Part shown: positions 21,992-33,258 of the stretch, in pieces
How positions within the stretch are numbered: position 1 is the stretch's first letter
Layout: each line of letters starts with the position of its first letter
From: Mayamaea pseudoterrestris
Lineage: Eukaryota; Bacillariophyta; Bacillariophyceae; Sellaphorales; Sellaphoraceae
DNA length: 64,000 nucleotides
Direction of reading: 5' to 3'
NCBI GenBank assembly: GCA_027923505.1
Contig: BROI01000029.1
Span: 124,001 to 188,000, forward strand
Translations under genes and position numbers: made by a program
Notes under the pieces: model-generated
The model's database searches: none
Seen by the model: only the letters and a program-made list of their open reading frames with translations
What the model was told of the DNA's origin: nothing

Positions 21992-23407
21992 ATGAAGTCG
22001 GTAATTGTGAGAAGTGCCTCCAGTCGCAATCTTCTGCAGCATCTACGAGGTTTCTCTATTATAGCTGCCATGTGGCCATTCTCGTCATCAAGTTCCATCG
22101 ATTCGGTCAAGGCAGAAGTGATTCATGCGGAGGACCGACTCTTGAAGCTTGCCCGACGTTTTCTATTGCCATCCCAACAAGCTTCTTCGCTTCAGTTTAC
22201 ACTACATGATACCCCAATACCTAGAGCTTCCGTTCCACACATTCGAGACGCGTCTTCCTGCTTTGCTTCAACTTCTTCGTCGGCTAATGCTGACAGTGCG
22301 ACCTACACGATTCACAGCGTCCAAGTCACTAGCTCGGACGCGAGAAGAGACAGCAGATCAACATCCACTGCTCCTCTAGTGCTTTTGCATGGCTATATGA
22401 ATTCCTCCAGCTACTATTTCCGCAACTTGAGTGGATTGGCTCATCACTTTTCAACGGTGCACTCGCTCGATTGGTTTGGCTGGGGCTTGAGCTCTAGGCC
22501 AGCGTGGCCCAAAACATTGACAACAAGTGAAGCCGAAGACATTTTTGTTGAGAGTCTGGAAGCATGGAGGGCAGCTCAGGGCTTGGATAAGATGATGATC
22601 GGAGCGCACTCGCTTGGCGGTTATGTCGCAGTAGCATACGCAGAGCGCTACCCACAGCACGTGGAGAGATTGTTGCTGCTTAGCCCAGCGGGCGTCCCAG
22701 AGGAGACGCCAGCAATGCTTCAAGAGCGGAAGCAACAGTTGGCGACGCGACCATGGACGATGCGGTTGATGTTTTATCTAGCGCAGCGCTTGTTTGAGCG
22801 TCAGTATACGCCCGGTACGATCATGAGATTGGTGTCAACGTCTCGGGGATATGGATGGGTATCAAACTACGTTGAAAAGCGACTACCGGCTATTTCAGAT
22901 CCTGAGGAACGCAAGGCAGTCAGCGACTACCTGTACTGGAACTCGATAATGCCGAGCTCCGCAGAGCATTCGCTGTCGCAAATATTGAAGCCCAATGCCA
23001 TGGGACGAGTTCCACTCGTGAACCGTATTCCATTGCTGAAAGTTCCACATGTGTCCTTTTTGTATGGATCGCATGATTGGATGGATGTTGAGGGAGGTTT
23101 GCAAGTGCAAGCCAAGACGGAAGAGCAAGGGAAACGTCGAGCCAATGACAGCACCATTGCAGTTCCACCCAAGGTGGAAGTCTATCGTGTCAATCAGGCC
23201 GGCCATCTGCTCATGCTGGACAATTGGAGAGAGTTTAATCAAGGAGTCATAATTGGAGCTGGTGGACAAGCGACAGATTCAGCATACATGCCGACCAAGC
23301 TGGATGCGAGCCTCTTGGCTGCCAAGGCGGATGGTGGGCAACCTATTCGATCCTACAATGAAATGAATCGCATGACAAGACGACCAACTGGCATGGCTGC
23401 TGCCTAG
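21992..23407 (+). CDS. Alpha/beta hydrolase, CGI-58/ABHD4-5 type
   Basis: The protein is about 471 aa from the Met at 21,992; the frame is open further upstream to 21,875, but that part looks like 5' UTR. An oxyanion-region HGYMNSSSYYFRN motif precedes DWFGWGLSSRP. The nucleophile elbow is GAHSLGGYVA (Ser), the acid is in YGSHDWMD, and the histidine is in AGHLLMLDN. That last segment also gives the HX4D motif of the ABHD4/ABHD5/ICT1 family, whose members are phospholipases or lysophospholipid acyltransferases of lipid metabolism. The N-terminus (MKSVIVRSASSRNLLQHLRG) is basic and serine-rich and could be an organelle transit peptide. There are no introns. It lies between cysteine-rich paralogues A and B. 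Confidence 0.85.
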   Translation: MKSVIVRSASSRNLLQHLRGFSIIAAMWPFSSSSSIDSVKAEVIHAEDRLLKLARRFLLPSQQASSLQFTLHDTPIPRASVPHIRDASSCFASTSSSANADSATYTIHSVQVTSSDARRDSRSTSTAPLVLLHGYMNSSSYYFRNLSGLAHHFSTVHSLDWFGWGLSSRPAWPKTLTTSEAEDIFVESLEAWRAAQGLDKMMIGAHSLGGYVAVAYAERYPQHVERLLLLSPAGVPEETPAMLQERKQQLATRPWTMRLMFYLAQRLFERQYTPGTIMRLVSTSRGYGWVSNYVEKRLPAISDPEERKAVSDYLYWNSIMPSSAEHSLSQILKPNAMGRVPLVNRIPLLKVPHVSFLYGSHDWMDVEGGLQVQAKTEEQGKRRANDSTIAVPPKVEVYRVNQAGHLLMLDNWREFNQGVIIGAGGQATDSAYMPTKLDASLLAAKADGGQPIRSYNEMNRMTRRPTGMAAA

Positions 23408-23641
23408 ATTTATAATCAAATCAAGTTTTGAGTTAGCATGCTAATTCGTGTAAATATTGTCTGGCCACGTTGCCTGTCTAGTAGTATAAACTATTGTAAT
23501 TTTGCTAGTGACATTTCATGGATTACCGATGCGATGTAGCGTCAAAACTTCTTTCGCATTCGATTCTTCGACAACATCACTTCGACTTTCGAGCGCGATA
23601 TTCCATAACTTCGACTGACTGCAACAAACAAGACAATCATC

Positions 23642-24279
23642 ATGGGTAAAGGAGGATACGAAGACGCTGTCGATGAGAACAGGATCACCTTGTGCTGCGC
23701 TCTATGCTGCTTCAACTGCGGCTGCTACAAGACGAGTGATGCGCTCGGTGTTTCAGGAAAGGCAAGTCTGTGCTGCCAAATGATATAGATCGTTGAGGCG
23801 CCATTACTGATGCTAACTCACTTTTTATATCCTTGCGAATGACAGGCCGGTATCTGCTGCATCAATCTCGAGTTCTGCTGCAAGCCAGGAGCTCCGTACC
23901 TCTTCCCCTTGTGTTGCTTGGTAAGTTCACCGAAGGATGTCGAGTGGCGACCGCGAAAGATTCATGTTGGCTCATCGTCTCATCTGCTTCATTTCACAGG
24001 GAATCACCACCAATTGCAGTGATTGCTCATTAATTAACGCACAGGTTAGTCTCGATGCCTTCTACGTTATTTCTACTGTGCTTGCCATGGCACGACATAT
24101 CATTGTTCGCTAACAACATTAATATTTATGCAATACAGGCTCACGTATGCTGCTCGGTTTGTTCTGCGGCAATTCCGTGCAACGACGAGGTCCCGGTGGC
24201 TCTGGTGGTGTTGGGTTTGGACCTTTACCCGAAGGTTGGATGCTGCCTTACGCAGAGGGAGATGAAAATGCATCGTTAG
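23642..24279 (+). CDS. Cysteine-rich small protein, paralogue B
   Basis: Four exons (23,642-23,761; 23,846-23,920; 24,000-24,044; 24,139-24,279) encode 126 aa with about 20 cysteines. Exon 1 is 40 codons, as in paralogue A, and intron 1 again has a GC donor (GCAAGT...ACAG). Introns 2 and 3 are GT-AG. Splicing keeps the family blocks MGKGG, CCKPGAPYLFP, NCSDCSLINAQ, and CNDEVPVALVVLGLDLYPK. The exon plan is shared with paralogue C. The function is not recognised. Twenty cysteines without a signal peptide suggest metal binding or palmitoylation, but that is inference. Confidence 0.8.
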
Positions 24280-24569
24280 ACTCGAGCGAAACGCAGGCTT
24301 CTGTTGCTTAGACGTAAGCTGGTAGCATATGTGGTTAGTGTGATTAAACTTTTCATTCCTTGTGATCATTTTGTGCTATGTAGCTGGCGGAGTTGAGATA
24401 GATTTGCAATAACAAAATGCTACCAGTCGTCTGGTGCATTCAGCACCCGTATCAATCATGCTGCGACAAAAAGTTCATTGTTGGTGCGACATCGTGTTCA
24501 CTCAGATCCATCGTCAGTTCGCATTCTTTCTTCCGAAAGGAGGCGTTGGACCATTAAAGATCGTCCAAC

Positions 24570-25221
24570 ATGGGAAAAGGAGGCTGCGGAGACGCTGTAG
24601 ATGAAAACAAGATCATCTTGTGTTGCGCCTTGGGATGCTGTAATTGCGGTTGGTACAATGCATGTGATGCCTGCGGTATCTCTGGAAAAGGTTCGTGCAA
24701 AGCCGAGACCAAGACGGCAATACTTGTCCTTGCTGGCCGTAAACAGAAAATCTGGCTCTGACTTTTAATCCTCTACTTTCATGAAAGCCGGCATTTGCTG
24801 CGTTAATCTTGAATGCTGCTGCAAACCAGGCGCTCCGTGCTTGTGTCCTTTCCTGTGCTTGGTAAATATTCAGGATAAGAGTAATTGGGATCGAGAAGCC
24901 TTCTCCGTGTACCTTCCGAATCACTCAACGTTACTTTAATGAAATTTTAGGGGATCACTGTTAATTGCGGCGATTGTTCTTTGATCAATGCACAGGTTCG
25001 TTTCCGACGATCGTACAAGAATGCATGGCTCGCTTCTTCATTTTTGTCTCATGACGATCTTATTTTCTTCGTTACAGTGCCATTTATGCTGCTCGGTCTG
25101 CTCCGCTGCACTTCCATGTAATGATGAGGTGCCCGTTGCGTTGGTTGTTTTGGGCTTAGACATGTACCCCAAATGCGGCTGTTGCCTTTCGCAACGAACG
25201 CTGAAGATGGAGCGTCATTAA
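24570..25221 (+). CDS. Cysteine-rich small protein, paralogue C
   Basis: Four exons (24,570-24,690; 24,788-24,861; 24,951-24,995; 25,078-25,221) encode 127 aa with about 26 cysteines, the richest of the three. All introns are GT-AG. Intron 1 starts one base later than in A and B (GTTCGT donor, phase 1 rather than phase 0), so its donor is displaced by one base relative to the paralogues. The conserved tail ends 'LDMYPKCGCCLSQ'. It follows paralogue B by about 290 bp and is probably a tandem duplicate. Function is unknown. Confidence 0.8.
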
Positions 25222-25362
25222 GCAGAGAAATGGACCATAAAATATGCATTTCACACTTGAGTCATTGCCTCGCTTCCAGTAATATGCGGAAGGCTATGAC
25301 TGCCGAATTACTGGACAAGGTGGACAAGAAATTTAACTATACAACATTTGATTTAACGCACA

Positions 25363-26865
25363 CTATTCTCTCTTAACCTTTTGCTCGTTGAGCATAACTT
25401 GCTGCGTCACAAAGCGATCATATCCCCACGCTATAATGACCAGTGTGCATGCATTCAATCCGACAACGGCCAGTAACGGTGCCCTTGTCGGATGAACATA
25501 GTAACTCAAAGCCCCACCTAGTAACGGTCCTGCCATGCCCGCTCCTTGCTCAACAGCTGCTAGTAGCCCAAAGAAGCTTCCCACTTCGCCGGGGGCCGCA
25601 ATCTGACTTGTGTCGGCTGCAAAGATTGTCGAAATGACACCGTACGCTGTCACCATGACGGAGAACAACATGTACAGCCAGCACCGGCTCATGGTGTAAA
25701 AGGCAAAATACCGGCTTATTCCGACCACTAAACAACAAAGTAGAAGCAACTGTACTCTTCTGCTTGGCGTTTCTCCAAATCGATCCAACAGAATCTTTGC
25801 GACAAACCCTTGCGAGAGCGCAAAGAACAGTCCAATCACGGAAAAGAAGGTACCATAGTCTCTGGGTTGAAAGTCGAAGCGTTCCTTCAGAGAGGTTGTC
25901 AAAATAGTTTGATAAATGTAAAAAGATAGCGTCGAAAGTAATCGGCAAGATAAAATGACCAGGGCTGCCGGAGAACGAGCCGATGGAATGTCCAACACTT
26001 TCCATAGGCCTCTCTTTCGTGTCGTCGTCGCCGATGACGAAGACGAAGTTGACGCTTCGTTGATTGAAGCAGCAACTGGTTGCTTTCTTTGTCTTACAGT
26101 CGGCAAGCGCGCCGTGAGTCCACACGCAAGAAGCAAAAACACCAAGCTTAGTCGCGTCGCTTGCCCATATGTCTTGACGCCAAGCGTTCCAATGGCAGGT
26201 CCCATCATCATTGCCAAGCCTGCCGCCATTCCCAGCTTGCCGGCACTGGAAGCTCGGTCCCCAGACGTTGAATTTGGTACCAGATCGTGATATTCACTCA
26301 GCACTGCCTTTAATACATGCACATTTTGCTCCAGCGCCAAGGGAATCGTCGCCAGCCATAGCTGAGGTATTGATTGTGCGCGATTGGCTGCAACGATGGC
26401 AATCCCTGCGGCTACCAAGCCCATCCACAAGCACCACTTGCGGGCATCATATTGGAAGCGAGTCGACTTCATGTCGGACAAGTATCCAACAAGCGTTGCT
26501 CCGATTAATTTCAGAGTGGATCTGGCGCTCGTCAGCGTTCCAAAGCACAAATTGTCGCATGCAAGCATGTCGCGCCGACCCTGTTGGTGTGGCATTGTGA
26601 GACTTGATGCGACCAGCAAAAGCCAGAGTGAAGACGCCGCATACCAAATGCCTCGCTGCAGTATTAAACGAGCGTCTTCTGATTGTACTGTTGAGTCTTT
26701 GGAAGCACTGTCGGAGATTGTCGCTCTTGCTGACTCATTGTCAATGCAAGTGGAAGAAGCTAGAGAATGGCGAGAATCCTGTGATTCGCTCATACTGCTG
26801 CTCCTTGCTACCGCTCCAAGACTGTTCTTGTCATTCTCTTCACCATCGGCAGTAGATGCACACAT
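25363..26865 (-). CDS. Major facilitator superfamily transporter
   Basis: The protein is 500 aa and intronless. After a serine-rich cytosolic N-terminus of about 80 residues there are around 12 hydrophobic segments. A loop-2-like 'GYLSDMKSTRFQYDARKW' follows TM2, and a matching 'KILLDRFGETPSRR' lies in the second half, the paired loop motif of MFS carriers. 'GMAAGLAMMMGPAIGTLG' and 'GAGMAGPLLGG' match the TM5/TM11 antiporter-type glycine motifs, so a proton-coupled exporter of the tetracycline-resistance group is likely. The substrate cannot be told. It is divergent from IML1, with a 278-bp shared upstream region. Confidence 0.85.
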   Translation of the reverse strand: MCASTADGEENDKNSLGAVARSSSMSESQDSRHSLASSTCIDNESARATISDSASKDSTVQSEDARLILQRGIWYAASSLWLLLVASSLTMPHQQGRRDMLACDNLCFGTLTSARSTLKLIGATLVGYLSDMKSTRFQYDARKWCLWMGLVAAGIAIVAANRAQSIPQLWLATIPLALEQNVHVLKAVLSEYHDLVPNSTSGDRASSAGKLGMAAGLAMMMGPAIGTLGVKTYGQATRLSLVFLLLACGLTARLPTVRQRKQPVAASINEASTSSSSSATTTRKRGLWKVLDIPSARSPAALVILSCRLLSTLSFYIYQTILTTSLKERFDFQPRDYGTFFSVIGLFFALSQGFVAKILLDRFGETPSRRVQLLLLCCLVVGISRYFAFYTMSRCWLYMLFSVMVTAYGVISTIFAADTSQIAAPGEVGSFFGLLAAVEQGAGMAGPLLGGALSYYVHPTRAPLLAVVGLNACTLVIIAWGYDRFVTQQVMLNEQKVKRE

Positions 26866-27143
26866 GACTTATTGGTGTCGATGCGTTGCAAGAATGCTGG
26901 CAACGACTTGGCCGTTAGTTCTGTCATGATTCATGGAAGACGGAACGCTTTGCGTCGAGAATTCGAATCGATGGATGTGACATACAATCGCACCGGTACT
27001 CATTTAGTCGTAGCGGCTATGCTTGCGGATCTTTGTCGCAGCGCATTGACTGCTCGCGTTTACCATGGCCATCATTCCAACATGTTTGAGCAGCTACCTA
27101 CTGCAGCGATCCATCTTTTAGACATTCAGTTCATTGCACTACC
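26866..27143. promoter_or_regulatory. Shared upstream region, MFS / IML1
   Basis: These 278 bp separate the divergent start codons of the transporter (minus) and IML1 (plus) and must hold both promoters. No TATA element or other known motif stands out. Confidence 0.5.
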
Positions 27144-30100
27144 ATGCTGACTCCTGGGCTAGTGTCGCTGAATATTCACGAGGCGCTGACATTTGACGGT
27201 ACCGAAATTGTTCTCCATCCCGATTTGTTCAGCGCTCCTGGACTTACAATCAACGAAACGAACACCAGTACATCCTTTGGCTCTATCATACAGCAGCAAC
27301 AGCGAGTAAAACTGAATATTGATGATCGGAATGGATCAAGTATTAATAATGTTGCCGCTACTGCTGGTACCGCTCCAGCAAGTTCTGTTCAGACCCATCA
27401 TACACCCCTTCTTCAACCTGGAGACTTGGTCGAGATTCGAGTATGGGATCCCATCGTTAGGATGGACTCGCAGCAGTCAACGAATCATTCATCTCACATG
27501 TCAAAACAAAACGTTTCAAGTATCATGAGACGTCGGCCATCTCATCCAACCTCGACAAGTAATGCAGGTTCCACAACTAGTTTGCCAAACATGGCTCATG
27601 ATGTTGCATCAGACAACAATTTACAGCAGCATCAGTTGTCATCCAACAATACAAGAGACCTAAATATGGATGTTGATGGAGGAGGAATGAGTGCGTCAGC
27701 GTCCTACATGTCGGCAGGGACCAGTGAACCAAGTATTGGCGGTGTTTCTGGAGCCGACGATGCAACAGAACCAACCGGAGCAACAAATCGTGCCTTAAGC
27801 GGTAGTGGCAATGGTGGCGGAGGACAGTTTAGTTCACAAAGCTCCATTGTTGATGCAGCGGATGCTTCCTCGGTTCATTCTGATCAAGCTGGCAGCCGAT
27901 CGGACGAATTGAGCTCCACGCCCCGCCAGTCGCCTCACACCGTCAGAGACGAATCTACCGTCATTCATAATCGCGCAGGTTCCACACCAGCACGATCGAG
28001 CAATAGCGAGGACTCAACACTAAAGGCTAATAATATTTTTACGGCAGCCGCAATGTCGTCAGACGTTCACGCGCGCGTTCCAGCGACGGCGCCCGAAACA
28101 AGTCGGGCGCTCAATAAACCGCCCATTCCAATTCGCAATCGAACGACGGGAAGCATAAATCCTGTCGTGACTGACTTGTTTGGATCCAAAAATGCAATTT
28201 CTCCATTCGCAACAAATACATTAACACCTACAGCAACCAATACGACCGCAAGTGCTGGGCCGACCATGACTGCCCCGGTTGCAACGACCAGTAACAATCG
28301 TTTCAACGCGAGCTGTAGCAGTAGCACCACAAATCGTCCTCGCCACTTCCGTGACTTGTCAGACATGACAATGGACACCATCAATGACATTCACATTGTT
28401 CCAAATATGACAACGACGTCGGAGGAAGAGGATGATGCTTTGTGGACTCAGCTATCATCGTCGCATCGATTACGTCAAAGCTTTTGTTTCATGGTATCCG
28501 CAAAGTCATTGACTAGTCTCAAGCCGTCGGCACGCACGCAAATTTCCTTGCTTCGGCCAATTGCGGATTTGTACGGCTTGTCGAGCTACGACATGGTGAC
28601 TGTTCACAAGGTAGACGACGAAAGTGTTTGGCAAAATGTGTCTGCCGACTTTGTCTTGGTGACCATCAAGGATCAATTTATCAGCCGAGGAGACATGCAC
28701 TATTTTATTAGCAAGTTGATCGGATCGTGGGTGTATGAGGGTGAACGATTGCTGGACGACACCAAAGGGATTCAAGCGCACGCCAAGGAGATTAGACACA
28801 AGGACAAGCATGCATATTCGGGTCTTATCACTGACCAAACCAAGATTACCTTCCGATCGAGGTCTTCACGCTTAATCTGGTTAGTACAGATCTCGGTTGA
28901 AATGTTCGATTATGCAAGTCCTTATGATGTGTCTGGTGGCGAGGAGAGCCGATGTGAAACGTATTTTGATAAGTGGATCGCTTTCGTCAAGCGGCTTTTT
29001 GCTAAGTGGAAGGAGCAGGAGACATCGCACTCGTTGACTGTAGTGTTTTTTAGCAGAACGTTTATGGGAACAATGCCTGGTGATTCAGTGCCACTGAAAA
29101 CGAAATCAGATGCGAGACAGCCGACGGAGCTTCGAGATATTTATGGGCGCGCATACGAGGACCACTTCCGCCTTGTGATTGATAATGCTACATCCTCGAC
29201 CGATCTGGATTCACTTATAATAAAAATTAAGGAAGCTTTCGTCATGTATCCAGCTGAAGTCGGATGGAATTCACTAACTGGCAAAGCATCGAGGCGGCCT
29301 TCGCTGGCAAGTCAGGGCAACGTCCTCGAAGCGACTAATGTGACTTTGAATCTTCTACAGTTTCATTATTTTGATCGCGATTTGAATCGAACAGGCAATT
29401 CTCTTGTCATTATCAGTGCCGGCAATGGAGTTTTTGAGGTTGATAAGGATCTTGCTGGTATCACATATCAGAGGATGATGGATAATGGCATAGGTAGCGA
29501 TATGCTAAGCCTGTCGCTCCCTCCGCTCCATATTGCTCCTTTCTTTCTCTACACGGACTTGTCAATTTCTGCCGACGTCAATGATGCCGACGGCGGTAGC
29601 AGTTGGGAAGTACCACACTGGCTGCACCTCTCATTCATAAGTTACGATGAAGACGGATTGCCTGACGGAACCGCTAATGTCCAGAACAAAAAGATATCAA
29701 ATCCTTTTGAAGTAGCGAATATAGCTGGTCACGCAGTTGCTGCCAATGGATTTATCTTGCCCACCAGGCCGGCTCAATCCGATGCAGTGGATACGCTTTC
29801 TTCCAAATCCAGCATGCTTCGAACGCAAGAACGGCAATTAATCGCTGGTCGCGATTTTCGCGACATCTTAGATGCTTGTCGACCCCGACACATAGGTGGG
29901 CTGCCTTCGCCGCTAAAGGCGTTACTTGATATGTACAATGTTAAAGATGACCATTCTATAGAGTCAACCAAGTTAAATGAGAATGATATTGCGATAGAAG
30001 AATGGGGGTCGCTAAAATCGACAATCGACCTTGGAGACGACAATGCAAGAGTGTACCGTCTGCGAGCTGTTTCTCTTGGACAGGAACCTGCGCATCATGA

Positions 30101-32967
30101 TACGGGAGCGTCGTTTGGGCAGATGATTGAAAGTGACAATGCTGAGCATGGTTTCAGCTACGACAGTCAACGATCGGGAGGGTTGCTGGGGGTGTCGTAC
30201 GACCGTCCATTTATGGCACACGCGGCGTCGCCTTCGGTAACAGGCATTGAATTACAGCGATCGCCTTCGTTTCATATTTTTGTTGCTGAAGCTGGGGAAC
30301 AAAACAGCGAAATTGAAGTTGACGTGCTTGGCGCCCGCCACACATCACTGGCGACGGCAAAAACAGGGGTTATCGAGAGTAATCTGTCACGAGCTGATGA
30401 TTGCGGTCTATCCCAACCTTACCTTGAAGAGCTCCTTCGTGACTTTGACTCCAAGCTCGTTAACTCATCAATATCTGATTCTGCTACCTTCTTACCTGGG
30501 GTTCAAAGACTCGACGACAAACTTGTTACCAGAGGAACGGAGTCGCGCTCTAGTGGGAAAATCGAGCGTCATGCCGGGGGTCTAGAATTAGCTTTAAGCC
30601 GGTATCGTGATGTGCCAGTCGCTTCTGCTTTAGATTACGACGTGCAAACGGCAACCACAAGCACCGCGACAATCACCTCTCGATCGACTGGTACCTGTCG
30701 GCAGACTGAGGTTGCTTCTAGTGGACTGTCGCCTCGTCGGCAGACTGGGATTGCTTCTCGTGGACTGTCGCCCCGTCGGCAGACTGAGGTTGCTTCTAGT
30801 GGACAGTCGCCAGTACGGTTGCTTCCTATACTCGACTATGCAGACAAAAGTGAATCATTCAGTCCTTCTCGGCGACTCGATTTTGCGGATGGAAGTCGAA
30901 TCTACCCCTTCGACAGAAGCAGGCTATCACTTGCATCAGCGAGGTCGTTCGCGCTATCATATTCACCTAGAAGTCCACCGAAATCTGACAGTCCGACTTT
31001 ACTAACGACAGATCGCGACCCACACCGGCGTGCATCTATCGAGAGTTCAGAAACATATACGTCTGAGAGACGACGGAGACAAGCGTCGAAAGCGTCGCGT
31101 AGAAGGAAAGCTTTCAATCCATTTCGTCAGCAAGACGAGGACGAAGTTTTGGCAAAAAAGACACACAATCGTTTGCGATGGACACATGTGTTTCCGCTTG
31201 GCGAAATTGAATTCAAGCGTCACGCAGGCCCTAGTTGGAAGAGTTTAACTTGTCCTGCTATACTTCCCCTATCAGTTGATTACTTCCCGTCACAACAAGA
31301 AGTCGATCGTAATTACACCTTCAGTATATACAACGTAACACGAAGCGAGTTCGAAACAACGCCATACTCGTCCAATTTGGACCTCATGTGGGAGATGGTT
31401 CGCCAGCGTTTGACGCAGGACTATCAGCTTGTCCCAAAGGACCATCCAAATGTGATAAATTTTCGCCGGGAAACACTTGGACGGTCTGATAGCGACAACT
31501 TGCTGAGTAACGTCGAAAGTCCTGGAACAATTCGCGTTTTCTTATCAATGGGCTACAGTCTACAGATCCTCACATACGATCCGGCTCTAGATGGTACGTA
31601 CCATTTCGGTGTAGAGGTTCCAATTATCCGCAACTCTCATATAGCTTCAAATTCTCTATCTGCAGTTATAGAAGTTACGAGATACGATGCGAAAAATGCC
31701 CGCACACAGACATCAGGAGCGAGCTCTTTCAGATATATTTTCTTAAGCTTCTGTCCTATGACCGCACAATACCTTCCAGTCATTCAAACCTTTACTAAAT
31801 ACTCTGCTTTGTATAATTGGAATAAAGTGGATAGGATAATTGCTGGTGACAGTGACAGGGAGATGCGAGAAGGCATGCGATTTAAACGAATAATGTTTGC
31901 CGTGCTCCCCGAAAGATGCGAAGATGCCGAGGCCGAAAACATGTACATCGATAAATTTCAACGTTTGGTCGAATACTTTGAAAAGTTACGCGAGAAAGAC
32001 GGTTCGTCAGAACCGTTGAAAGTTACGATTGTGAAGCTGGAAGAAATAGACGAGGATGTCAACTCGAGGAAAAAGCTTACCGAATCAACGCCAGGCATTT
32101 CATGGAATGCAATGCGTCGTTTTTATGTCAAGCTGAAGAAGTCAAAGAATGACACGTTGGAGTGGATGGAGATTGTGGTAGACTCTACGTTTAAAACTTG
32201 CTGGAGCTATCGCATCATGTTTCAATGGTTAGTAGCATCATCTGGCAAGGTGGAAGCACAAGTACAAATGCTTAGCCGACGGTAAGTTTAATCGCAAAAC
32301 CAATAAACAACAATTTGCACGCTTTGCCTGTGATTTACCCCATCTCTTATTCAGTTGCACACAATTTGGCCTAAAGCTGGTCACGTTTCCACAGTTGTCA
32401 GTATCGAAAGACATTTACCTCAACCCTTTTAAAGCCCACGTCACATATCTAATTATGACAAAGAATGAAGCTGAATGCATAGATGCTGCTCTTGACAAGC
32501 TTAACTATCTGCATGACGGTGTTTTCTTTACCGACGCTCAGGCGATTAAGGCGTGCGTGCCGTGCGACTTTGAATTTTCACGACGCGGAAACCAGTCAGT
32601 GAATGGTCGTCAGTTTGTGCATCGCTCTGGAACATTGTTTATTCGCATTTTACCGGAACTGCAAGGGCGCGCGCTAGCGATTGTTTTTGCAAACTACAAT
32701 TATCTTAACAAAGACGAGAAAGCGAATGTCGCGTGTCAGTACGCATTTAATGAACTCAGCAGTTGCATGAAAGCTCTTCAGGATGGCTCTTGGGAGCTAA
32801 CACCTACAGTTGCGGCGTCTTTGCGCACAGGTGAGAAGCCGATACCCATGGAGTCGATTGAAGTGGATGAAATGGACCAAACCGATTTGAACGACAGCGT
32901 GCCATCACTCTTTGTCGACATACCTGAGGGCAGTACGCAAGTTGACGGCGACGAAAGCCTGACATAA
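27144..32967 (+). CDS. IML1/DEPDC5, GATOR1 complex subunit
   Basis: Exon 1 (27,144-32,281) and exon 2 (32,355-32,967) are joined by a 73-nt GT-AG intron, giving 1916 aa. The N-terminal domain has LQPGDLVEIRVWDP near residue 90, followed by a long Ser/Thr/Asn-rich linker to about 430. The core IML1 domain spans about 435-645 (DQFISRGDMHYF, TVVFFSRTF). A second conserved block is near 735-805 (SAGNGVFEVDKDLAGIT, RMMDNGIGSDMLSLSLPP), and 'WKSLTCPAILPLSVDYFP' is near 1365. The C-terminal domain crosses the splice junction (VDSTFKTCWSYRI, RRCTQFGLKLVTFPQ). In other eukaryotes this protein works with NPRL2/NPRL3 as the GAP for Rag GTPases, restraining TORC1 at the lysosome or vacuole. No DEP domain is visible where the family usually has one. 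A three-copy 13-aa repeat lies near residue 1190. Confidence 0.9.
30698..30813 (+). repeat. 39-bp minisatellite in the IML1 coding region
   Basis: Three tandem copies of a 39-bp unit (landmark 'gcagact' at 30,701, 30,740 and 30,779) encode three copies of about RQTEVASSGLSPR. The unit length is a multiple of three, so copy number can vary without a frameshift. Confidence 0.85.
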
Positions 32968-33258
32968 AGGCGTACCGAAACGGTTTCGCAATAGAAAGAC
33001 CGATTTTCTACAGAGTGCAAACAGTGCCTTCTACATAAATGAGCGACGAAGTGTAGCTGAATGTGTCATCAATTGAAAATCTATATGCACCTGTCGACCG
33101 CGAAACATCCATAATTTTTAATGAAGATTTACGTTACATGCATTAGCACTGCATGGCCTGTCCCATATAAAATACTGTATCAGCCGGACTACCATTGTCC
33201 ATCAGCAGTTCGGCGGGCTACCGGTAGTAATCTTATACATTGGGTGACGCTACCTTAA

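Noticed and set aside
20952-25221. Calling the cysteine-rich paralogues PLAC8 proteins
   Set aside because: They are small and rich in cysteine pairs, but the PLAC8 signature order is not clearly present.
26872-27150. Plus-strand 92-codon frame between the MFS gene and IML1
   Set aside because: It overlaps the IML1 start and the shared promoter region and shows no protein features.
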